Shown here: positions 24,857 through 33,430 of the stretch, piece by piece | Layout: the number at the start of each line of letters is the position of its first letter | Position numbering within the stretch: the first letter of the stretch is position 1 | DNA from: Pseudomonas sp. UBA1879 | GTDB lineage: Bacteria > Pseudomonadota > Gammaproteobacteria > Pseudomonadales > Pseudomonadaceae | Direction of reading: 5' to 3' | Length of the DNA stretch: 64,000 nt | NCBI RefSeq assembly: GCF_002338065.1 | Contig: NZ_DDHJ01000025.1 | Coordinates: 635-64,634 of the forward strand | Program-made: the position numbers and the translations under genes | The notes under the pieces: generated by a model | What the model saw: only the letters and a program-made list of their open reading frames with translations | What the model was told of the DNA's origin: nothing | Databases searched by the model: none

Positions 24857-25569
24857 ATCTGGACTGGCAAGGCGCCTGGCTGTCGGTGATCCATCACCCG
24901 CTGTTCGGCATCGCGATCACCTTGGGGGCTTATCAATTGGTGCTCGCGGGGTATGAGAAAACCCGCTGGGTCTTTCTACAGCCAGTGCTGGTGTCGATGG
25001 CGGTGGTGATCGGTGTGCTGGTCGGTTGCGGAGTGGACTACGCCGAATACCGCAAAAGCACCGAGATCCTCAGCATTCTGCTCGGCCCCGCAACCGTGGC
25101 CCTGGCGGTGCCGCTGTATCTGAATCTGCGGCGGATTCGGCAGTTGTTCTGGCCGGTCTTGACTACGCTGGTGATGGGCGGCGTAGCGGCGACCGGGCTG
25201 TGCCTGTTGATCGGCTGGGGATTGGGGGCCAACCACATGATCCTGATGACCATGGCGCCGAAGTCGGTCACGTCGCCGATTGCCATGCTGGTGGCTGAGC
25301 AGATCGGCGGCGTGGCGGCGCTGGCGGCGGTTTTCGTGTTGATCACCGGCGTCATTGGGGGCATATTCGGCCCGGGCCTGTTGACCCTCGCGGGCGTGCA
25401 AAGCCCGGAAGCGCGCGGCATGGCGCTGGGGCTGACAGCCCACGCGGTCGGCACCTCGGCAGCGTTGCAGGAAGGCGAAGAATGCGGGGCCTTTGCGGCA
25501 CTCGCCATGAGTTTGATGGGGGTCGCCACGGCGTTGTTCTTGCCACTGGCGGTGTCTCTGGTTGCGTGA
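24853..25569 (+). CDS. CidB/LrgB-family membrane protein
   Basis: 238-residue membrane protein with about seven hydrophobic segments. The segments LLGPATVALAVPLY, MAPKSVTSPIAMLVAEQIGG and LTAHAVGTSAAL are strongly conserved in the LrgB/CidB family. It should work with the holin-like protein encoded just upstream, possibly as a transporter. A Lon-N-domain protein gene begins 10 bp after its stop and may be part of the same transcript. Confidence 0.9.
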   Translation: MNLDWQGAWLSVIHHPLFGIAITLGAYQLVLAGYEKTRWVFLQPVLVSMAVVIGVLVGCGVDYAEYRKSTEILSILLGPATVALAVPLYLNLRRIRQLFWPVLTTLVMGGVAATGLCLLIGWGLGANHMILMTMAPKSVTSPIAMLVAEQIGGVAALAAVFVLITGVIGGIFGPGLLTLAGVQSPEARGMALGLTAHAVGTSAALQEGEECGAFAALAMSLMGVATALFLPLAVSLVA

Positions 25570-25579
25570 GGGTGGGTCT

Positions 25580-26170
25580 ATGTCGTTGCCGTTGTTTCCG
25601 TTGAACGCCGTGCTGTTTCCAGGGTGTGTCCTCGATTTACAGATATTCGAGGCGCGCTACCTGGACATGATTGGCCGCTGCATGAAACAAGGCGAAGGAT
25701 TCGGCGTGGTGTGCATCACCGAAGGCAGTGAAGTCGGGGACGTGCCGGAAGGGTTTTCGCAGGTGGGGTGCGAGGCGCTGGTGACCGATTTTCAGCAGCA
25801 GGATAACGGCTTGCTGGGTATCCGCGTGATGGGCGGTCGGCGCTTTCGCGTCATCAGCGCCGAGGCCCAGCGCGACAATCTGCTGATGGCAGACGTCGAG
25901 TGGCTGGAAGAGCCCGAGGACAAGCCGCTGCAAGAAGAAGACGACGATCTGGTGGCATTGCTTGCGGCCCTGGCCGAGCACCCGATGGTGGCTGCCCTGA
26001 ACATGGGACTCACCGCCAGCGGGCAGCAATCCTTGTCAAACCAGTTGGCGTACCTGCTGCCGTTTGCCGAAGAAGACAAGATCGAACTGCTGGAAATCGA
26101 CGATGCCGAGGAGCGGCTAGACGCCATTCAGGACCTGCTCGATGAGATGCAGGGGGACATGCAGGCCTGA
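25580..26170 (+). CDS. LON peptidase substrate-binding (Lon N-terminal) domain protein
   Basis: 196-residue protein that consists only of the Lon N-domain. It has the opening LPLFPLNAVLFPGCVLDLQIFEARY and the core GLLGIRVMGGRRFRV, without any ATPase or protease part. These stand-alone domains are common in Proteobacteria but their role is not established; they may bind unfolded proteins or act as adaptors. GTG or ATG upstream of 25580 would overlap the LrgB end; ATG 25580 gives MSLPLFPLN, the usual form. Confidence 0.88.
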   Translation: MSLPLFPLNAVLFPGCVLDLQIFEARYLDMIGRCMKQGEGFGVVCITEGSEVGDVPEGFSQVGCEALVTDFQQQDNGLLGIRVMGGRRFRVISAEAQRDNLLMADVEWLEEPEDKPLQEEDDDLVALLAALAEHPMVAALNMGLTASGQQSLSNQLAYLLPFAEEDKIELLEIDDAEERLDAIQDLLDEMQGDMQA

Positions 26171-26188
26171 CCGACATGCATGTCATGG

Positions 26189-26321
26189 GTAGGAGCGTGG
26201 CCTGTCCCGCGATCTGACGCGCAGCGGCAGAAAAATCTGGGAAGGTGTTTGTCTGTCACATCGCGTTTGCTGAATGTACTGCCGGTTCCCGGCAGATGGC
26301 GGGACAAGCCACGCGCCTACA
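26189..26321. repeat. REP pair, family C (GTGGCTTGTCCCGCGAT)
   Basis: GTAGGAGCGTGGCCTGTCCC at the left and GGGACAAGCCACGCGCCTAC at the right, with inner GCAGCGGCAG / GCCGGTTCCCGGCAG segments that can also pair. It separates two convergent genes. Confidence 0.85.
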
Positions 26322-26334
26322 ATTCGGCGGTGCG

Positions 26335-27651
26335 TCAGTATTCGTACCTGACCAACCCATGGGTCAGCGAATGCGCTGCAAACCCGCCCAATATCAGCAC
26401 AATTGCCGGCAATATCATCCACCACACCCGCAACGGAAGGGCAGGCAACGACTGTTTGTTCTGCACGAACGCCAGGCTTGTGGCGCAGGTGAAGAACGCC
26501 AGCAGCATCCCCGCCAGCACATCCGTGGGCCAGTGCACACCCAGGTAGACCCGCGAGACGCAGATAGACGCTGCGGGGATCACGCCGAGGGCCAGCCAGG
26601 TCAGCCGTAACCGCACCGGCTGCCCACGGCCAGCCAGCACCGCCAGCGTCATGAACAGCGCAAACGACGCCGACGAATGGCCGCTGGGCATGCTGAAGGT
26701 CGTCAAGGGTTCGGCCAGAATCTCGGGGCGCGCGCGGGCGAAGGTGTGTTTCATGGTCTGGTTGAGGATGGCCGTGCCCAACGTGGTCGAGCAGGCAAAG
26801 ATCGCGTGGCGCCACTGGCGAGCCAGCACCAGGAGAATCAGCAATGCCCCCGCCGCACAAAATTGCGTCCTGAAATCTCCCAGCCCGGTGACCAGCACGA
26901 CGAAGGTTTCCGCTGCTTCGCTGCGATGCTCTTGCACCAGCGTCATCACGCCCTGGTCGAGTTGTGCCAGGTACGGCCAGCCGAGGAACACCGCCGTCAG
27001 CAGGATCAGACAGGTCAAGGCGATGAGTTTGGTCGCATAATGCTTGCCCCGTGCGCTGGCCTGAATCCCTACCCCCAACAGAAGCGCCAGTCCCGCGCCG
27101 ACCACTGCGGCTTCCGGCCAGAAACCTTCGGGCAGCGGCAAGCGGATGGCAGCCCCGGTGGCCCAGCCCGGCAGAATGTAGGCGACTGTCCAGCCGGCCG
27201 CCGCGACGACGCTGACCACGGCGAAACGTACGAAGGGCATGTCGAACATCCCCGCCACCATCGGCAGCATCGGGCGCAGCGGACCAATGAAACGCCCCAC
27301 CAACAGGCTCGCGATGCCATAACGCTGAAAGTAGGTTTCTGCCCCTGCAATCCATTCCGGGTGTTGCCGCAGCCCTGGAAGTCGTCGAATGTTCTGATGG
27401 AAACGTCGACCCAGGAAGTAGGAAATGAAGTCCCCCAGCAGCCCGCCGAGGAAACCCAGCAGCAGTGCTTGGCTCAGCGGTAGAATCCCGCTGCCGGCCA
27501 ATGCGGCGATCGCGAACAGCGCCACGGTGCCCGGCACAATGATTCCGGCGATGGCCATGCATTCGAGAAACGACACCAGAAACACCGCCGCCCCCAGCCA
27601 GGACGGGTTTGCGCTCAGCCATGAGGTGATGCTGTCGATCCATGAGCTCAT
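26335..27651 (-). CDS. Fused DedA-family and PAP2-family membrane protein
   Basis: 438-residue integral membrane protein joining two lipid-related modules. Residues about 1-200 resemble DedA proteins (FLECMAIAGIIVPGTVALFA and GRFIGPLRPMLPMVAG). Residues about 225-410 are a PAP2 phosphatase with its three motifs: KHTFARARP, MPSGHSSASFA and SRVYLGVHWPTD. Known PAP2 proteins remove phosphate from lipid diphosphates such as undecaprenyl pyrophosphate, while DedA proteins move lipid carriers across the membrane. A fusion could couple the two steps. It is transcribed with the 3-methyladenine glycosylase gene, 3 bp apart, although functions differ. Confidence 0.9.
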   Translation of the reverse strand: MSSWIDSITSWLSANPSWLGAAVFLVSFLECMAIAGIIVPGTVALFAIAALAGSGILPLSQALLLGFLGGLLGDFISYFLGRRFHQNIRRLPGLRQHPEWIAGAETYFQRYGIASLLVGRFIGPLRPMLPMVAGMFDMPFVRFAVVSVVAAAGWTVAYILPGWATGAAIRLPLPEGFWPEAAVVGAGLALLLGVGIQASARGKHYATKLIALTCLILLTAVFLGWPYLAQLDQGVMTLVQEHRSEAAETFVVLVTGLGDFRTQFCAAGALLILLVLARQWRHAIFACSTTLGTAILNQTMKHTFARARPEILAEPLTTFSMPSGHSSASFALFMTLAVLAGRGQPVRLRLTWLALGVIPAASICVSRVYLGVHWPTDVLAGMLLAFFTCATSLAFVQNKQSLPALPLRVWWMILPAIVLILGGFAAHSLTHGLVRYEY

Positions 27652-27654
27652 GGG

Positions 27655-28338
27655 TCAGTTTCCTTGCTCGATGATGAGGTAGTCGCGGCCTTCGACTTGC
27701 CCGCGGCGCACCGGGTTCCGCGTGCAGAACCGCGCATACGCGGCGTCCACGAAGCGGTACATCAGGTGTTCGTCTCGCCCGGAAGGAATGCCCAAGCGGG
27801 TGGTCTGGATGATTCGCGCAGGCCGTTGGCCCACATCGTCGACGAAAATCTGCTCGTCATCGAAGCGCTTGCCGTCCCACATCGGCACCTTCAGGCCCAA
27901 CGCTTTGCACAGTAGCGTCTGCCCCGCGCACAGCCGCTCTGGCGCGCGGACGTTGCCGCTGGCATCAGGGTTGTTGAGCAGCATCTGCGCAAGGCTGTTC
28001 TCGCCCGACAGCGTGTCGACCCACGGATAGGCGGATTTGATCAGCACGGCATTGCCCGGCCCTCCGGCGCTGAAGTTCAGCGAGTCGCCGCCACGCGCGT
28101 AATACATATAAATGTGGCCGCCATCCAGAAACAAAGCCTTACGTTTTTCTGTGTAGCCGAGGGACGCGTGGCTGCCTTTTTCCTCGAGGTAATACGCTTC
28201 GGTCTCTATGATGCGCGCCGACAACCACAACTCCCCAACCTTGTGCCGTACCACCTTGCCCAGCAAATCGCGGGCGAGCGTCTGAGCATCGCGGTTGAAG
28301 AAGCTGTCGGGCAGGGCACGGCGGGCGTGGTCGGGCAT
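27655..28338 (-). CDS. mpg: DNA-3-methyladenine glycosylase (AAG/MPG family)
   Basis: 227-residue base-excision repair enzyme of the eukaryotic-type AAG fold, which removes 3-methyladenine and other alkylated purines. Seen are RDLLGKVV, the catalytic region IIETEAYY with its conserved glutamate, DGGHIYMYYARG and the C-terminal GIPSGRDEHLMYRFVD. ATG at 28336-28338 gives MPDHARRALPDSFFNRD, the expected start. It precedes the DedA-PAP2 gene in the leftward direction. Confidence 0.9.
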   Translation of the reverse strand: MPDHARRALPDSFFNRDAQTLARDLLGKVVRHKVGELWLSARIIETEAYYLEEKGSHASLGYTEKRKALFLDGGHIYMYYARGGDSLNFSAGGPGNAVLIKSAYPWVDTLSGENSLAQMLLNNPDASGNVRAPERLCAGQTLLCKALGLKVPMWDGKRFDDEQIFVDDVGQRPARIIQTTRLGIPSGRDEHLMYRFVDAAYARFCTRNPVRRGQVEGRDYLIIEQGN

Positions 28339-28349
28339 AAATAGGCAAC

Positions 28350-28604
28350 GTGGTGAAGTGGCTGGCGATCATAGCAATCCTGGGCTTAATTGCAGCTGAA
28401 TGGCGGGGCGCCTTTCCCGCCGTTACCGATCAGGGCACTCCCACAGGCGCCCGCGTGAGCCAGGTAAAAACGTGGCGGGACGTGGCCAGGGCGAAAACTT
28501 CACCCGACAAATCCCGCCTATTTCGACCATCCGCCCGTCGCCGCTGTCGTTCGTCACGCCCGACAGCTATAATCGGCCGCTTTCCTCTCTGCCAAGACCT
28601 CTGA
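28350..28604 (+). CDS. Doubtful small membrane-anchored ORF upstream of proA
   Basis: An 84-codon GTG-started frame begins MVKWLAIIAILGLIAAEWRGAF, which looks like a membrane anchor, but the rest is arginine-rich and nondescript. It overlaps the likely proA promoter. I recognise no family. It may be a chance frame. Confidence 0.2.
   Translation: MVKWLAIIAILGLIAAEWRGAFPAVTDQGTPTGARVSQVKTWRDVARAKTSPDKSRLFRPSARRRCRSSRPTAIIGRFPLCQDL
28568..28573 (+). promoter_or_regulatory. Likely -10 element of the proA operon
   Basis: TATAAT 36 bp before the proA start. The -35 at 17-bp spacing is poor, so activity is a guess from the perfect -10 and position. Confidence 0.4.
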
Positions 28605-28608
28605 GACC

Positions 28609-29883
28609 ATGACTGAGTCCGTTCTTGACTACATGACCCGACTGGGTCGCGCCGCCCGCGACGCGTCGCGTGTGATCGGCCGCGCCAGCACTGCGCAGAA
28701 AAACCGTGCTCTGGCGGGCACTGCCGCCGCGCTGGATGCTGCCCGCGATGAGCTGGCCGCCGCCAACGAGCAGGACTTGGCCGCAGGCCGCGCTAATGGT
28801 CTGGAACCCGCACTCCTTGAACGTCTCGCTCTGACCCCGGCTCGCATCGACAGCATGATCGCCGGTTTGCGTCAGGTCGCCAGCCTGCCGGACCCGATCG
28901 GCACTCTGCGCGACATGAATTTCCAGCCGTCCGGCATTCAGGTCGGCAAGATGCGCGTCCCGCTGGGCGTGGTCGGCATCATTTATGAGTCGCGCCCGAA
29001 CGTGACCATCGACGCCGCCAGCCTGTGTCTCAAGTCCGGCAACGCCACCATCCTGCGCGGCGGTTCCGAGGCCATTCACTCCAATCGCGCCATTGCCGCC
29101 TGCATTCAACGCGGCCTGGACGAAGCCGGTCTGCCGGCAGCGGTCGTGCAAGTCGTCGAGACCACTGACCGCGCTGCCGTGGGCGCGCTGATCACCATGC
29201 CTGATTATGTGGACGTCATCGTCCCGCGCGGTGGCAAAGGGCTGATCGAGCGCGTCAGTCGCGATGCCAAGGTGCCGGTCATCAAGCACCTGGACGGTAT
29301 TTGCCATGTCTACGTCAGTGCCCACGCGGACCTTGCCTCAGCGCTGCGCATCGCGTTCAACGCCAAGACTTACCGCTACGGCATCTGTGGCGCGATGGAA
29401 ACGCTGCTGGTCGACCAAGCCATCGCCGCTGATTTCCTGCCACAGATGGCCGCGCAGTTGCGCGAAAAAGGTGTCGAGCTGCGCGGTTGCGAGCGCACCC
29501 GTGAACTGATCGACGCGATTCCCGCGACCGAAGAAGACTGGCACACCGAATACCTGGCGCCGATCCTGTCGATCCGGATAGTCACCGGGCTGGATCAGGC
29601 CATCGAACACATCAATCATTACGGCTCGCACCACAGCGACGCGATCATCTCCGACTCTCAGGCTCAGACTCGCCGTTTCATGACCGAGGTCGACTCCAGT
29701 TCGGTGATGATCAACGCGCCGACCAGCTTCGCGGACGGCTTCGAGTACGGCCTTGGCGCCGAGATCGGTATTTCCACCGACAAGATTCACGCCCGTGGCC
29801 CGGTCGGTCTGGAAGGGCTGACCTGCGAGAAGTACATCGTGGTCGGCGACGGTCGTCAGTTGCGTGGGCAGGGGCCGGCCTGA
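28609..29883 (+). CDS. proA: Gamma-glutamyl phosphate reductase
   Basis: 424-residue enzyme of proline synthesis that reduces gamma-glutamyl phosphate to the semialdehyde with NADPH. It belongs to the aldehyde dehydrogenase superfamily. LGVVGIIYESRPNVT, LRGGSEAIHSN, the catalytic-Cys region HLDGICHVYV and the end region EIGISTDKIHARGPVGLEGLT are family marks. It begins the long rightward transcript continuing with nadD, rsfS and rlmH. Length is within a few residues of other Pseudomonas ProA proteins. Confidence 0.97.
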   Translation: MTESVLDYMTRLGRAARDASRVIGRASTAQKNRALAGTAAALDAARDELAAANEQDLAAGRANGLEPALLERLALTPARIDSMIAGLRQVASLPDPIGTLRDMNFQPSGIQVGKMRVPLGVVGIIYESRPNVTIDAASLCLKSGNATILRGGSEAIHSNRAIAACIQRGLDEAGLPAAVVQVVETTDRAAVGALITMPDYVDVIVPRGGKGLIERVSRDAKVPVIKHLDGICHVYVSAHADLASALRIAFNAKTYRYGICGAMETLLVDQAIAADFLPQMAAQLREKGVELRGCERTRELIDAIPATEEDWHTEYLAPILSIRIVTGLDQAIEHINHYGSHHSDAIISDSQAQTRRFMTEVDSSSVMINAPTSFADGFEYGLGAEIGISTDKIHARGPVGLEGLTCEKYIVVGDGRQLRGQGPA

Positions 29884-29926
29884 CTTGGTCGATCTTCGGC
29901 CGCCTGCAGGCAACAAGGCGAACACG

Positions 29927-30610
29927 GTGACCGAGCCTGCCGGGAAAACGGCGTCTGTCCCGCGCGGCCCGAAACGCATCGGCATGCTGGGTGGGACGTT
30001 CGACCCCGTTCACATCGGCCATTTGCGCGGCGCGCTGGAAGTCGCCGCATTGCTTGAACTCGATGAGTTGCGCCTGACGCCCAGCGCCAGGCCGCCTCAT
30101 CGCGACACGCCCAGTGTGTCGGCGCAGGACCGTCTGGCGATGGTCCGCAGTGCCGTGCAGGGCGTATCGCCATTGACGGTGGATGACCGCGAACTGTTGC
30201 GGGACAAACCGTCGTACACCATCGACACGCTGGAATCGATGCGCGCTGAGTTGGCCGTCGATGATCAGCTGTTTTTGTTGTTGGGATGGGACGCCTTTTG
30301 TGGGCTGCCCTCCTGGCACCGTTGGGAAGAGTTGCTGGAGCACTGCCATATCGTGGTGCTGCAACGCCCGGACGCCGACAGCGAGTCGCCAGACGCCATG
30401 CGTAACCTGCTGGCGGCGCGCGCCGTCAGCGATCCGAAAGCCCTGAAGGGGCCGGGCGGACACATTACATTCGTCTGGCAGACGCCGTTGTCGGTGTCTG
30501 CCACCCAGATCCGTCACCTGCTGGCCAGCGGGAAGTCGGTACGTTTTCTGGTGCCAGACGCAGTACTGGCCTACATCGAGGCGCACGGGCTGTACCGTGC
30601 GCCCAATTGA
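29927..30610 (+). CDS. nadD: Nicotinate-nucleotide adenylyltransferase
   Basis: Cytoplasmic enzyme converting nicotinate mononucleotide and ATP to deamido-NAD, essential for NAD synthesis. The nucleotidyltransferase signature GGTFDPVHIGHLRGA is near the N-terminus, and the C-terminal VSATQIRHLL (ISSTxIR type) is present. The start is uncertain: GTG 29927 (227 residues) has an AAGG-like site about 8 bp upstream, whereas the usual family start would fall about 14 residues later at a non-standard position. An upstream ATG at 29864 would overlap proA and looks less likely. Confidence 0.93.
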   Translation: MTEPAGKTASVPRGPKRIGMLGGTFDPVHIGHLRGALEVAALLELDELRLTPSARPPHRDTPSVSAQDRLAMVRSAVQGVSPLTVDDRELLRDKPSYTIDTLESMRAELAVDDQLFLLLGWDAFCGLPSWHRWEELLEHCHIVVLQRPDADSESPDAMRNLLAARAVSDPKALKGPGGHITFVWQTPLSVSATQIRHLLASGKSVRFLVPDAVLAYIEAHGLYRAPN

Positions 30611-30627
30611 AATTGAATGAGTTTTTT

Positions 30628-31020
30628 ATGACACAGCAAAAACACAACGTATCCGGCGAAGAGCTGGTTGAACTGGCCAAGGCCGCTCTGGAAGACGTCA
30701 AGGCTCAGGACATCCTGGTCATCGACGTCAAGGACAAGCACAGCCTGACCGACTACATGGTGATCGCCACCGGTACGTCGAACCGCCAGATCAACGCCAT
30801 GCTCGACAAGGTTCGCGAGAACGTCAAAGCCAAGGGCGCTCAGCCCCTGGGTGAAGAAGGCAAAGGCGAAAGCGATTGGGTACTGCTCGATCTGGGCGAC
30901 GTGATCGTGCACATGATGACGGCGGCCGCTCGCCAGTTCTACGACCTGGAACGCCTGTGGCAGGGTGCCGAGCAGAGCCGTGCCGCCAGTGGCGCGCACC
31001 ACACGCCGGGCAATGAATAA
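30628..31020 (+). CDS. rsfS: Ribosomal silencing factor RsfS
   Basis: 130-residue protein that binds ribosomal protein L14 and blocks subunit joining when nutrients are low. The core DILVIDVKDKHSLTDYMVIATG and DWVLLDLGDVIVHMM are highly conserved. ATG 30628 is used; a TTG 21 bp upstream is possible. The C-terminal tail after LWQGAEQ is variable. It sits between nadD and rlmH, as in most Gammaproteobacteria. Confidence 0.94.
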   Translation: MTQQKHNVSGEELVELAKAALEDVKAQDILVIDVKDKHSLTDYMVIATGTSNRQINAMLDKVRENVKAKGAQPLGEEGKGESDWVLLDLGDVIVHMMTAAARQFYDLERLWQGAEQSRAASGAHHTPGNE

Positions 31021-31029
31021 GGGCTCGTC

Positions 31030-31497
31030 GTGCGTCTGCGTCTGATTGCTGTCGGTTCACGCATGCCGAAATGGGTGGAAGAGGGTTGGCACGAATATGC
31101 CAAGCGTCTGCCCTCCGAACTGGCCCTTGAACTGGTAGAGATTCCGCTCAACACCCGAGGCAAGAACGCCGACGTGGCGCGCCTGATCCGTCAGGAAGGT
31201 GAGGCCATGCTGGCGAAGGTGCAACCGGGCGAGCGGATCGTCACGCTCGAGGTTCACGGCAAGCCGTGGAGCACCGAGCAGCTGGCAACGGAGCTGGATC
31301 GCTGGCGTCTGGATTCGCGCACGGTGAACCTCATGGTGGGCGGTCCTGAAGGCCTGGCGCCGGAGGTGTGCGCCCGCGCCGAGCAGCGCTGGTCGTTGTC
31401 GCCGCTGACGTTGCCGCACCCGTTGGTGCGCATCCTAATCGGTGAGCAGATTTATCGTGCCTGGACGGTATTGTCCGGTCACCCTTATCACAAGTAG
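31030..31497 (+). CDS. rlmH: 23S rRNA pseudouridine(1915)-N3 methyltransferase
   Basis: 155-residue SPOUT-class methyltransferase that modifies pseudouridine 1915 in helix 69 of 23S rRNA. It has the start MRLRLIAVGSRMPKWV, the cofactor segment NLMVGGPEGLAPEV and the trefoil-knot region LSPLTLPHPLVRILIGEQIYRAW near the C-terminus. It begins with GTG 31030, nine bases after the rsfS stop. Confidence 0.96.
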   Translation: MRLRLIAVGSRMPKWVEEGWHEYAKRLPSELALELVEIPLNTRGKNADVARLIRQEGEAMLAKVQPGERIVTLEVHGKPWSTEQLATELDRWRLDSRTVNLMVGGPEGLAPEVCARAEQRWSLSPLTLPHPLVRILIGEQIYRAWTVLSGHPYHK

Positions 31498-31528
31498 CGC
31501 TGCTGCCTTGACTGTGAACACGCCCTAA

Positions 31529-33430
31529 ATGTCTCAGCCGATTCGCCTGAAAGATCACGAAAAGGACGCACGCCTGGTGCGCAACCGGGTCGTGGTCGGT
31601 GCCGTGATCGTGATCGTGCTGATCTGCGTGCTGGTGGCGCGTCTCTATTTTCTGCAGGTCATTCAGTACGAGTACCACTCGACCCTGTCGGAAAACAACC
31701 GGGTCCATGTGCAACCGATTCCGCCGAGTCGCGGGCTGATTTTTGATCGCAATGGCGTGGTGATCGCCGACAACCGGCCCAGCTTCAACCTGAGCATGAC
31801 CCGCGAGCGCTCTGGCGGGGAATGGGCCAAGGTGCTCGACACCATCGTCGAGGTGCTGGAGCTGACCCCGGACGACCGGATCATCTTCGAAAAACGCATG
31901 AAACAAGGGCGGCGGCCGTTCGAGCCGGTGCCGATTCTGTTCGAGCTGACCGAAGAGCAGATCGCCCGGATCGCCGTGAATCAGTTCCGCTTGCCCGGCG
32001 TCGAGGTGGTCGCGCAGTTGATGCGGCATTACCCGCAGGGCGCGCATTTCGCCCATTCTGTCGGCTACATGGGGCGGATCAACGAGAAAGAGCTGAAAAG
32101 CCTCGACTCGGTGAATTACAGCGGCACACACCACATCGGCAAGACCGGCATCGAGCGCTTCTACGAGCCGGAGCTGCATGGTCAGGTTGGCTACGAAGAG
32201 GTCGAAACCAACGCCCGCGGCCGCGTACTGCGCGTGCTGAAACGCACTGACCCGGTGCCCGGCAAGGACATCGTTCTGAGCCTCGACATTCAACTGCAAG
32301 AAGCCGCCGAAGTCGCCCTGGGCGGGCGGCGCGGAGCGGTGGTGGCGCTGGACCCGAATACCGGGGAAGTGCTGGCGATGGTCAGCCAACCAAGTTTCGA
32401 CCCGAACCTGTTCGTCACCGGGATCAGCTTCAAAGCCTATTCCGAACTGCGGGATTCGGTGGACCGTCCGCTGTTCAACCGCATTCTGCGCGGCCTGTAC
32501 CCACCGGGTTCGACCATCAAGCCCGCTGTGGCCATCGCCGGTCTGGACACGGGCGTCGTGACCGCCAGTACGCGGGTGTTCGACCCCGGCTATTACATGC
32601 TGCCGAACTATGACCACAAATACCGCAACTGGAACCGCACCGGTGACGGCTGGGTCGACCTCGACACCGCGATCATGCGCTCCAACGACACTTATTTTTA
32701 CGACCTGGCCCACAAGGTCGGCATCGATCGGCTGTCCGCGTACCTCAATAAATTCGGCATCGGGCAGAAAGTCTCGCTGGACATGTTCGAAGAGTCGCCA
32801 GGCCTGATGCCATCGCGCGACTGGAAACGCATCACCCGCCGCCAGGCCTGGTTCCCTGGGGAAACGCTGATCCTCGGGATCGGTCAGGGCTACATGCAGG
32901 CCACCCCGCTGCAACTGGCCCAAGCCACGGCGCTGGTGGCGAACAAGGGCAAGTGGAACCGGCCGCATCTGGCCCGGACCATCGAAGGCCAGAAGCCGGT
33001 GGATGAGAACCCCATGCCCGATATCGTGCTGCGTGACCCGTCCGACTGGGCGAAGGTCAACCATGGCATGCAGCAGGTCATGCACGGCGCCCGGGGCACC
33101 GCACGCAAAGCAGCGATCGGCGCGCAATATCGCATTGCGGGCAAGAGTGGTACGGCGCAGGTCGTGGCCATTCGTCAGGGCGAGAAATACGACCGCTCGA
33201 AAGTGCAGGAGCGTCACCGCGACCACGCGCTTTTCGTAGGCTTCGCGCCGGCCGACAACCCCAAGATTGTCGTGGCGGTCATGATCGAAAACGGCGAGTC
33301 CGGCTCCGGTGCCGCCGCGCCCGTGGTACGCCAGGTCATGGACGCCTGGTTGCTCGACCCGCAAGGTCATTTGAAACCCGAATACGCCGCCAACACACAG
33401 CCTCCGGAGACCGCGGCCCGTGAAGAGTAA
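31529..33430 (+). CDS. mrdA: Penicillin-binding protein 2 (elongasome transpeptidase)
   Basis: 633-residue inner-membrane transpeptidase that cross-links peptidoglycan during side-wall growth. A single N-terminal anchor (VVVGAVIVIVLICVLVARLYF, about residues 22-42) precedes the pedestal domain. The catalytic triad of motifs is visible: SxxK in PPGSTIKPA (Ser about 330), SxN in MRSNDTYF and KSGTAQ late in the protein. The gene overlaps rodA by 11 bp, the usual pairing with its glycosyltransferase partner. Confidence 0.97.
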   Translation: MSQPIRLKDHEKDARLVRNRVVVGAVIVIVLICVLVARLYFLQVIQYEYHSTLSENNRVHVQPIPPSRGLIFDRNGVVIADNRPSFNLSMTRERSGGEWAKVLDTIVEVLELTPDDRIIFEKRMKQGRRPFEPVPILFELTEEQIARIAVNQFRLPGVEVVAQLMRHYPQGAHFAHSVGYMGRINEKELKSLDSVNYSGTHHIGKTGIERFYEPELHGQVGYEEVETNARGRVLRVLKRTDPVPGKDIVLSLDIQLQEAAEVALGGRRGAVVALDPNTGEVLAMVSQPSFDPNLFVTGISFKAYSELRDSVDRPLFNRILRGLYPPGSTIKPAVAIAGLDTGVVTASTRVFDPGYYMLPNYDHKYRNWNRTGDGWVDLDTAIMRSNDTYFYDLAHKVGIDRLSAYLNKFGIGQKVSLDMFEESPGLMPSRDWKRITRRQAWFPGETLILGIGQGYMQATPLQLAQATALVANKGKWNRPHLARTIEGQKPVDENPMPDIVLRDPSDWAKVNHGMQQVMHGARGTARKAAIGAQYRIAGKSGTAQVVAIRQGEKYDRSKVQERHRDHALFVGFAPADNPKIVVAVMIENGESGSGAAAPVVRQVMDAWLLDPQGHLKPEYAANTQPPETAAREE

